A program made the position numbers and the translations under genes. Positions 44,841 through 51,816 of a stretch of DNA of 64,000 nt are shown here, piece by piece. The notes under the pieces are model-generated. The model saw only the letters and a list, made by a program, of their open reading frames with translations, was not told the origin of the DNA and searched no databases. Position 1 is the stretch's first letter; the number at the start of each line of letters is the position of its first letter. The stretch comes from Akkermansiaceae bacterium (GTDB taxonomy: Bacteria; Verrucomicrobiota; Verrucomicrobiia; Verrucomicrobiales; Akkermansiaceae), in the NCBI GenBank assembly GCA_019634595.1, contig JAHCBC010000004.1, positions 124,001 through 188,000 of the forward strand, given 5' to 3'.

Positions 44841-47800
44841 AACCTTTCAAGACTCGAACCATGATGCGACACCTCCTACCCATTCTCCTTCTCCTTTCCA
44901 CCGGATCCGTTTTCGCTGAAAGCCCCGTGCCGCAAAGTATCCTTGATCTCACCCTCGAGCCCGCGGAGATCAACTTCAACCCTGGCCCCGAATATTCCGA
45001 AGATCAACAGGACTACACCATGGTCATCGGCATGGACCGCACGCCGAAAGGGAGATTGTGGGCAGCATGGGTCGGGGGTGGTGACAATCCGCTCGCCTAT
45101 TTCCTCGTCGCCTCATCCGATGACGATGGGAAGACTTGGTCCCACCCGCGCATGGTCATCCGTCCGGGGCGCACCGTCACCGGCCTCAACCGCAGCGTGA
45201 TCGTCGGCAACCTGTGGACCGATCCCAATGGAAAACTCTGGCTCTTCTACGACCAGTCCCTCGAACAATTCGATGGCCGCGCCGGTGTTTGGGCCGTCAC
45301 TTGCGAAAATCCCGACGATGACAAACCCGTCTGGTCCGCACCGCGCCGGATCTGGCACGGCATGTCATTGAACAAGCCCACCGTCCTCAGCAACGGCGAC
45401 TGGCTCCTGCCCATCTCCCTCTGGGACCGCAGCACCGTCAAACCTGTCTTTGGCAACGCCTACTCGGAACTCGACGACCAGCGCATGGCCCACTGGTTCG
45501 CCTCATCCGACCAAGGCAAAACCTGGACCCGCCGCGGCGGCGTCCGTTTCCCCAATCCCCGCTTCGACGAGCACATGGTCGTCGAACTCAAGGACGGCCG
45601 CCTCTGGATGCTCGCCCGCACCACCGACGGCATCGCCGAATCCTACTCCAGCGATATGGGTAAAACCTGGACCGAACCAGTTCAGTCGACCATTAAAAAC
45701 CCGAGCGCCCGGTTCTTCTTCCGCCGCCTTGAGTCCGGCAACATCCTCCTCGTCAAAAACGGACCTCTCGACAAAAAAACCGAGCGCGTCCAGATGACCG
45801 CCTATCTCTCCGACGATGAAGGCAAGACCTGGAAAGGCGGCCTCGTCATCGACGAACGCAAAGGCGTCTCTTACCCCGACGGCTTCCAGGCACCCGACGG
45901 CCGCATCCACATCATCCACGACCGCGAACGCTCAAAGCACCGGGAAATCCTCTTCGCCAGATTCACCGAAGCCGACATCCTGGCCGGAAAATTCGTCACC
46001 GAAGGCTCCCGGGGAAAAATGCCCGTCTTCAAAGGCCGCGGCCCCCGGAAAGGCGTTTACCTCCCCAACAACGGCATCCAGCTTCCCGACCAATGGCCGC
46101 CGCGGGATCTTGATCCGAATTCCACCGAACCCATGCCGGTTCCCTACCTCGAAAAGGAAAACATCCCCGCCGTCATCCCCATCAACAACGGCCGCCAGCT
46201 CTTCGTCGACGACTTCCTCGTCGACGGGACGGATCTCACCCGCACCTTCCACCGCGCGGAAAAATTCCGGGGCAACCCCGTCTTCAAGCCCGAGACCAAG
46301 CACGAGCTCGAACCCACCGGCATCGAAGGCGAAGATCAGGCCGTCACCTATCTCGGCCATGGCGGCGTGTTCTACAATCCGGACAAAAAACACTTCGAGA
46401 TGTTCTACACCGCCAGTTGGCGCGGCGGCCTCGCCCTCGCCACCAGCAAGGACCTCATTCACTGGGAGCGTCCCGACCTCGGCCTCTATGGGGACAACAT
46501 CATTCTCCCTCCCGGCCCCGACTTCGCCGGAAAGGACAACGCCATCTGGCTCGACCTCGCCGCCAAGGATCCGAACCAGCGCTACAAAGCCATCATCCAG
46601 CGGGGGAAAAGCCACACGCTCCACACCTCGCCCAACGGACTCGTCTGGTCCCAGGGGGTCTACGCGGGTGAGTCGGGCGATTACTGCTCCTTCTTCCACA
46701 ACCCTTTCCGCAACGTCTGGGTCCAGAGCATCAAACGCAACAACGACCGAGGCCGCGCCCGCTACTATCACGAGCACCGCGACTTCCTTTCCTCCGCCGA
46801 CCGCGACAAGTCCGTCTATTGGACCAACGCCGACAAGCTCGATCCACCGGACCCCGAAGTCGGGAACAATCCGCAGCTCTACAGCCTCAACGCCGTCGCC
46901 TACGAAAGCATCCTCCTCGGCGAGCACTACATCCTCCTCGGACCGTGGAACCGCATCTGCGAAGCGGGCAAGTTCCCGAAAATCACCGAACTCCACCTCG
47001 GCTTCAGCCGCGACGGCTTCCACTGGTCCCGTCCCGCCGACCGCAGGCCCTTCATCGCCGCCACCCGCGAGGACGGACATCCCGACCGCGGCTACATCCA
47101 CGGCACCAACGGCGTCATGCTCGTCCACGAGGATAAACTGTGGTTCCCGTACTGCGCCTACTCCGGCCTCGCGCCCAACGGCCACCGCGGCATGTATACC
47201 GGCGCCACCATCGGCATGGCCACCCTCCGCCGCGACGGCTTCGCGTCGATGGACGCGGGGGAAAAACCGGGCGTCCTCACCACCCGTCCCGTCGCCTTCA
47301 ACGGCCGCAACCTTTTCGTCAACGTCGACAACCCCGGAGGCGAACTCCGGGTCGAGATCCTCGATGAAAAAGGCGAGCCCATCGCCCCCTTCACCAGGGA
47401 GAACTCCGTCGCCATCCAGGCCGACTCCACCCTCACGGAAGTCACCTGGAAAGGCGCGTCCGATCTCGAATCCGTCCGCGGCAAGCCGGTCAGGTTCCGT
47501 TTCCACCTCACCCGCGGCAGCCTCTACGCCTTCTGGGTCAGCGCCGACGCGAAGGGCGCCAGCGGCGGCCATCTCGGAGCCGGCGGCCCGGCCTACGACG
47601 GCGTGATCGACACCAAGGGTAAAGACGCCATCGCCCCGGATGCCACCTCCGGATACCGCACCGACGCCCTCGAAGCCCCCGACGTCCACACCGCTCCCGT
47701 TCCCGAGCGTTACCTCGACGAAAACCGCATGTTTCTTTGCGGTCCCGGCATCGCCGCGTCGAAGGGCGGCCGCCTCTGGGTCACCTTCAAAACCGGAGAC

Positions 47801-48835
47801 ATCGGTGAGGACGAGGACAACTGCACCGTCGTCATCACCAGCGGCGACCAGGGAAAAACCTGGAGCAAACCCGTCCTCGCCATCGACATCGACGGACCCC
47901 TGCGCACCAACGACCCCGGCATCTGGACCGATCCCCATGGCAACGTCACCCTCATGTTCGGGCAGGTCTTCGGCTACTGGGACGGCCGCGGCGGCTTCTG
48001 GACCATGACCGCGGAAAACGGAGACGATGAAAACACCCAATGGAGCCGGCCCCGGCGCCTCAGCGACGGCTACCTCAAGAACAAGCCTTTCATCACCCGC
48101 TCCGGCGACTGGCTCTACCCCATCGAGCACATGGGACCGAAAGCCTGGCGCGGCCGCTACGCCGAAGGCGCGCCCATGCGTTCCGACTTCGTTCATCCCC
48201 TCCCGGAACTCGACCACGCGAACGTCTTTGTATCTCGGGATCAGGGGAAAACCATCAGCTATCTCTCGCAGGCCGTCATTCCCGCAGAACAACGGACTTT
48301 CCAGGAACACATGATCGTCGAAAAGAAAGACGGCAGACTGTGGATGCTCGGACGCATCAACGACGGCATCGGCGAGTCGTTCTCCAAAGACCAGGGTAAA
48401 ACCTGGACCACCATGACCCCCGCCGAAGGAATCAAAGGGCCCAGCTCCCGCATCTTCTTCCAGCGCCTGAAATCCGGAAACATCCTTCTCATCAAAAACG
48501 GCGATAAGATCCAGGAGAAACCCCATCTCCGCACCCACCTTACTGCTTATCTTTCCGAAGACGACGGAGCCACATGGCCTCACAAGCTCGTCCTGGACGA
48601 GCGCCGAACATCGTACCCGGATGCCGCCGAAGACAAGGACGGATACATCAACATCGTCCACGACTACGGACGTTACAGCGAAAAGGAGGTCATTTTCCAT
48701 CGTATCACCGAAGCCGACATCAAGGCAGGAAAGCTCACCGACCCGCAAAGCGTAACGAAAATCGTTGCAAACAAAGCAACCCACGAAACCCTCAAACCAG
48801 AATCCTACAATGAATGGAAATCAGACTTTGAATAG
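44837..48835 (+). CDS. Sialidase-like / propeller / sialidase-like fusion protein
   Basis: 1332-residue exported protein (signal MRHLLPILLLLSTGSVFA; start fixed by the ATGA overlap with the aldolase). Part 1 (about residues 45-400) is a six-bladed sialidase-like propeller with four Asp boxes: SSDDDGKTW, SSDQGKTW, SSDMGKTW, LSDDEGKTW. Part 2 (about 445-910) starts at RQLFVDDFLVDGTDLTRTFH and has WERPDLGLYGDNI and HYILLGPWNRICEAG, a five-bladed GH32/43-like propeller family common in Planctomycetes and Verrucomicrobia. Part 3 (about 950-1320) is a second sialidase-like propeller with boxes TSGDQGKTW, SRDQGKTIS, SKDQGKTW and LSEDDGATW. The two ends resemble each other (FDEHMVVELKDGRLWML versus FQEHMIVEKKDGRLWML), so an internal duplication is likely. 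True sialic-acid activity is not proven by the boxes alone. Confidence 0.8.
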   Translation: MKPFKTRTMMRHLLPILLLLSTGSVFAESPVPQSILDLTLEPAEINFNPGPEYSEDQQDYTMVIGMDRTPKGRLWAAWVGGGDNPLAYFLVASSDDDGKTWSHPRMVIRPGRTVTGLNRSVIVGNLWTDPNGKLWLFYDQSLEQFDGRAGVWAVTCENPDDDKPVWSAPRRIWHGMSLNKPTVLSNGDWLLPISLWDRSTVKPVFGNAYSELDDQRMAHWFASSDQGKTWTRRGGVRFPNPRFDEHMVVELKDGRLWMLARTTDGIAESYSSDMGKTWTEPVQSTIKNPSARFFFRRLESGNILLVKNGPLDKKTERVQMTAYLSDDEGKTWKGGLVIDERKGVSYPDGFQAPDGRIHIIHDRERSKHREILFARFTEADILAGKFVTEGSRGKMPVFKGRGPRKGVYLPNNGIQLPDQWPPRDLDPNSTEPMPVPYLEKENIPAVIPINNGRQLFVDDFLVDGTDLTRTFHRAEKFRGNPVFKPETKHELEPTGIEGEDQAVTYLGHGGVFYNPDKKHFEMFYTASWRGGLALATSKDLIHWERPDLGLYGDNIILPPGPDFAGKDNAIWLDLAAKDPNQRYKAIIQRGKSHTLHTSPNGLVWSQGVYAGESGDYCSFFHNPFRNVWVQSIKRNNDRGRARYYHEHRDFLSSADRDKSVYWTNADKLDPPDPEVGNNPQLYSLNAVAYESILLGEHYILLGPWNRICEAGKFPKITELHLGFSRDGFHWSRPADRRPFIAATREDGHPDRGYIHGTNGVMLVHEDKLWFPYCAYSGLAPNGHRGMYTGATIGMATLRRDGFASMDAGEKPGVLTTRPVAFNGRNLFVNVDNPGGELRVEILDEKGEPIAPFTRENSVAIQADSTLTEVTWKGASDLESVRGKPVRFRFHLTRGSLYAFWVSADAKGASGGHLGAGGPAYDGVIDTKGKDAIAPDATSGYRTDALEAPDVHTAPVPERYLDENRMFLCGPGIAASKGGRLWVTFKTGDIGEDEDNCTVVITSGDQGKTWSKPVLAIDIDGPLRTNDPGIWTDPHGNVTLMFGQVFGYWDGRGGFWTMTAENGDDENTQWSRPRRLSDGYLKNKPFITRSGDWLYPIEHMGPKAWRGRYAEGAPMRSDFVHPLPELDHANVFVSRDQGKTISYLSQAVIPAEQRTFQEHMIVEKKDGRLWMLGRINDGIGESFSKDQGKTWTTMTPAEGIKGPSSRIFFQRLKSGNILLIKNGDKIQEKPHLRTHLTAYLSEDDGATWPHKLVLDERRTSYPDAAEDKDGYINIVHDYGRYSEKEVIFHRITEADIKAGKLTDPQSVTKIVANKATHETLKPESYNEWKSDFE

Positions 48836-48866
48836 CAGACCAACACTGATTGCCTCACCCCAAATA

Positions 48867-50576
48867 ATGATCACCCGAATTCTGAAAGTGGGTGCCCTGC
48901 TCGGCTTCCTGTCCAACATTGCCACGGCGGTGCCGGTCAGCCTTGCCGACTACGCAGCCCACAAAGACGGCGAGGACTGGGCACCTGCCATTCGCAAAGC
49001 CCTCGCGGCCTCCCCCGAAATCCACATCCCCGAGGGGCGGTATATGATCTCCGAGGTGAAGCTCGCTGATGGGATGACCATCAGGGGATCCGGCAACGAA
49101 ACTGTCCTGGTTCCACTCGGAACCCGGCTTTTCGACATCAACGGAAGTGTGGGAAAGGAAATTCCGATCACCAAAGACATCGCCGATTTCTCGGATACCA
49201 TCGAACTCAAGAACAAGGAGGGACTGGCACCGGGTGACGACATCCTCATTCGGGGCCAACGCAACTCGATGATCCGAGAAGGCACCGCCGGCGTGAACTA
49301 CAGCACGGACTGGGTGCTCGGTCGCACCCGGAAATCCAGTTGCTTCTACGGTGAATTCGACACTGTCAAATCCATCGAAGGATTGGAACTCACCACCGGC
49401 AACAAGCGGCTTTTTCCGGATTATTTCAAGGACGACACCCGCGAACCTCCTTCTCTTGGAAAGGACTTCATCCAGAGGAAATCGACCACCGTCAGCAAAT
49501 TGTCCCTCGTAAAAAACGTCACCCTGCGGGACTTCAAAATCGAGGGGACAAAGAAGTGCTGCATGCCTTTCCGAGTCCGTTACGCAAAAGACTGCTTGCT
49601 GGAAAATATCACTTTCAGCACGAATGTTGAATCCTTCAAAAAGGATGGCGACCCGGATCTGTCCGTAGTGTACGCCATCTATGTCCGGGACACCACCGTC
49701 CGCAATTTCACCGTCGAACTCTCTCCGGAGCTTCTCGCCATCCTCAATGCGAAAGAAAAGGCATACGTAAACTTCTCCAACTACAATCTCTTCAAAATCA
49801 TCAGCAGCACCCGCAGCGGACTGGAGAATTGCACGGCCAACGGCGGCACCCACCCTTTCAATATCACTCGAAGTGCTTCTGTTGAAAGTGGTGGTGGGAT
49901 CCCCTCGATTGACTGCTTCATCCGGAACTGCGTGGCATCGAACTGCATTTGGTCCGGTCTGAAAGTCCAGCAAGGATGTTTCAACACCAAGGTCACCGGC
50001 AACACCGTGACTGCAAGCGCGCAAGGCATCATCATATGCGGGCGTAACACCACGGTCACGAACAACAATGTTTCCACACAGCATCCCTATTCCACCGATT
50101 TTTATTACACACACGTTCGACGGGGCGGCACCTTTGGTATAGCCGTCATTGAGGGATATTCTTGTGGTACGGTTATCAAAGACAACGTAATCAGCGGATT
50201 CTACTCGGGTATCGCCATGGTTGATGGCTACGAAAGCAAGAACATCTTTGAAGAAGGAAATATCGTCATCGAAAACAACACCGTCGACAAGGCGATCCGT
50301 GGATTCTCGCTCTACAAGAACAACCACGGCAAAAAGCTCGGAACAAAAAATCTCAACGTTCGAATCGCTGGTAACTCATTCACGTGCACCGAGAGCACCG
50401 AGAATCGCGAAACTGCAGGCATCTATCTGCCTTCCTTCTCCGCCGGCTTCAACATCAGCGGCAATACATTCGTGAACTTCAAGGATGGGGTTTCGTTGTC
50501 CAATGGGACGGACCTGATCAATATCACCGACAATACCTTCAGAAACTGCCAGACTGAGATCACGCGCACAAAATAA
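48867..50576 (+). CDS. Exported right-handed beta-helix protein
   Basis: 569 residues from the ATG at 48867, which lies 31 bp after the fusion gene's stop and begins a signal peptide (VGALLGFLSNIATAVPVS). A pectate-lyase-like N-terminal cap (HIPEGRYMISEVKLADGMTI) leads into at least ten beta-helix coils rich in asparagine ladders (NCVASNCIWSGLKVQQGCFN, GNTVTASAQGIIICGRNTTV, GNTFVNFKDGVSLSNGTDLI). Proteins of this fold are usually polysaccharide lyases, hydrolases or epimerases; active-site residues could not be assigned. The stop overlaps the regulator's start by 1 bp (TAATG), so the regulator is translated with it. Confidence 0.75.
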   Translation: MITRILKVGALLGFLSNIATAVPVSLADYAAHKDGEDWAPAIRKALAASPEIHIPEGRYMISEVKLADGMTIRGSGNETVLVPLGTRLFDINGSVGKEIPITKDIADFSDTIELKNKEGLAPGDDILIRGQRNSMIREGTAGVNYSTDWVLGRTRKSSCFYGEFDTVKSIEGLELTTGNKRLFPDYFKDDTREPPSLGKDFIQRKSTTVSKLSLVKNVTLRDFKIEGTKKCCMPFRVRYAKDCLLENITFSTNVESFKKDGDPDLSVVYAIYVRDTTVRNFTVELSPELLAILNAKEKAYVNFSNYNLFKIISSTRSGLENCTANGGTHPFNITRSASVESGGGIPSIDCFIRNCVASNCIWSGLKVQQGCFNTKVTGNTVTASAQGIIICGRNTTVTNNNVSTQHPYSTDFYYTHVRRGGTFGIAVIEGYSCGTVIKDNVISGFYSGIAMVDGYESKNIFEEGNIVIENNTVDKAIRGFSLYKNNHGKKLGTKNLNVRIAGNSFTCTESTENRETAGIYLPSFSAGFNISGNTFVNFKDGVSLSNGTDLINITDNTFRNCQTEITRTK

Positions 50577-51352
50577 TGACCGTGGCTGAATTCGACAATC
50601 TAGAGTATCTCCATGATCTCTGCCGACTCCGCTCAACGTTGGAGGCGTTTGCCGCGGCCCGATTGCACAACCACCCCTCGTATGAGGACATCCAGGGCAA
50701 CTTCCGCATCCACTTGGCCACGATGAAACAGCATGCGTTCCAAGGGAATTACGGGGCATTCCACGAAGAAGACATGCGCCTGCATCGCACCCTTGTCGCG
50801 AGCGTTGGTATTCCCACTCTTCTCTCTGGTTGGGAATACGTCGTCGCCGATCTCGAGGCGTGGATCCGGCATGTGAAGAAAGCCTATTGGCCGAGTCTTA
50901 TGACTCTTTACCGTGAGCATGAAATTCTCATTGAAGCATGGGGGGCCGCGGAATCCTGGGTTGCAGAACAAGCCACCCATCACCACCTAGAGGCTGGGTG
51001 GTTCCGCGTCGCCAGCGCCCAAGGAAAGGTCAAGCAGGACATCCACCCTGTGGACAAAGCGACCTCCTTCATCTGTACTCATTACGCTAGCGACATCGAT
51101 GTAGAATGGCTCGCACAAAACGTTAGCTTCGTCAGCGCGAGCCATCTCACCCGTCTATTCCGCGAGCAGCAAGGCATATCCCCTTATGCATTCCTCAAGC
51201 AAGTCCGCATGGAGCGCGCTGCAGAACTTTTGCGTAGCACCTCCGATTCCATTGCCCTCATTTCTCGGAGGGTAGGCTATAAAACATCCTCCCATTTCGC
51301 CCGGGATTTCTTGAAGACCTTCCAAACTAATCCTCGTGCTTTCCGGAAATAA
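50576..51352 (+). CDS. FCD-AraC hybrid transcription regulator
   Basis: 258 residues with an unusual domain pairing. Residues about 12-145 are helical and follow the FCD ligand-binding domain of GntR/FadR-type regulators: LRSTLEAFAAARL, EEDMRLHRTLVASVGIPTLL, REHEILIEAW, and HHHLEAGW. The metal-ligand pattern fits: D66, H70, H115 and H136 or H137. Residues about 160-258 are a complete AraC-type double HTH (FVSASHLTRLFREQQGISPY, then ALISRRVGYKTSSHFARDF, then FQTNPRAFRK). FCD domains normally bind carboxylates and are joined to a GntR wHTH; here no wHTH is present. As the last gene of the operon (coupled by TAATG) it probably controls its own operon in response to a sugar acid. Confidence 0.8.
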   Translation: MTVAEFDNLEYLHDLCRLRSTLEAFAAARLHNHPSYEDIQGNFRIHLATMKQHAFQGNYGAFHEEDMRLHRTLVASVGIPTLLSGWEYVVADLEAWIRHVKKAYWPSLMTLYREHEILIEAWGAAESWVAEQATHHHLEAGWFRVASAQGKVKQDIHPVDKATSFICTHYASDIDVEWLAQNVSFVSASHLTRLFREQQGISPYAFLKQVRMERAAELLRSTSDSIALISRRVGYKTSSHFARDFLKTFQTNPRAFRK

Positions 51353-51816
51353 CTCGTTCATCCTCCGCTTCGACTGATATGTTCATCAACGAGGGCTTTG
51401 ACGACAACAATGTCAATGAACTGCTTTTTGAGGTTCTCAGCGGAGCCTCGAAGATTGACTCCGATCAATTTGCTTTCCCTTGATTGCCCAAATTCACTGG
51501 ATGCCACAAACACCGGACAACCGAACAGGTTAAAGGTTGAAGCAGGACTTTCACCCGCGTGATTGCTACCTTCACAGACGTACCGGCCCTCAATACCTAA
51601 AGAAGCTTGGTGCGCTTTTGCATGAAATCGGAGTGGCACGTCCACTGTTGTTGATTGCCACATATCGCGGAAACCTAAAACCTACCACACATTCATTCAC
51701 AACGGATTCCAAGACGAAGTCGTCCTGCGGAAACAGTTTTTTGAAATTGACTCGGCGGATGCCCGGTGTCTCATGTTTTGAATTTCATCCCCATCAGCTT
51801 CTTCTCGTTTCCCCTC
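51353..51816. other. Gap with decayed sequence
   Basis: 464 bp without a supported gene. A minus-strand frame (51358-51663, GIEGRYVCEGSNHAGESPAS) and a plus-strand C-terminal frame ending at 51781 (HNGFQDEVVLRKQFFEIDSA) both look like decayed coding sequence but match no family I know. A promoter for the next gene must lie near its right end. Confidence 0.3.

Noticed and set aside
45932..48784. A 950-codon open frame on the minus strand antisense to the sialidase fusion gene
   Set aside because: Its translation is rich in Val, Gly, Asp and Glu without domains, as expected for the antisense of a gene with C-ending codons. The plus-strand gene has signal peptide, Asp boxes and operon overlaps.
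44837..48835. Firm naming as a neuraminidase with a nan gene symbol
   Set aside because: Asp boxes show the propeller fold but occur in many non-sialidase proteins; the catalytic Arg triad could not be confirmed by eye.
48855..50327. A 490-codon minus-strand frame over the beta-helix gene
   Set aside because: No recognisable family or ribosome site; composition is that of a shadow frame, while the plus strand encodes a clear beta-helix protein.
51358..51663. A 101-codon minus-strand frame before the autotransporter-repeat gene
   Set aside because: No ribosome site, no family and no good neighbour logic; kept only as possible decayed sequence.
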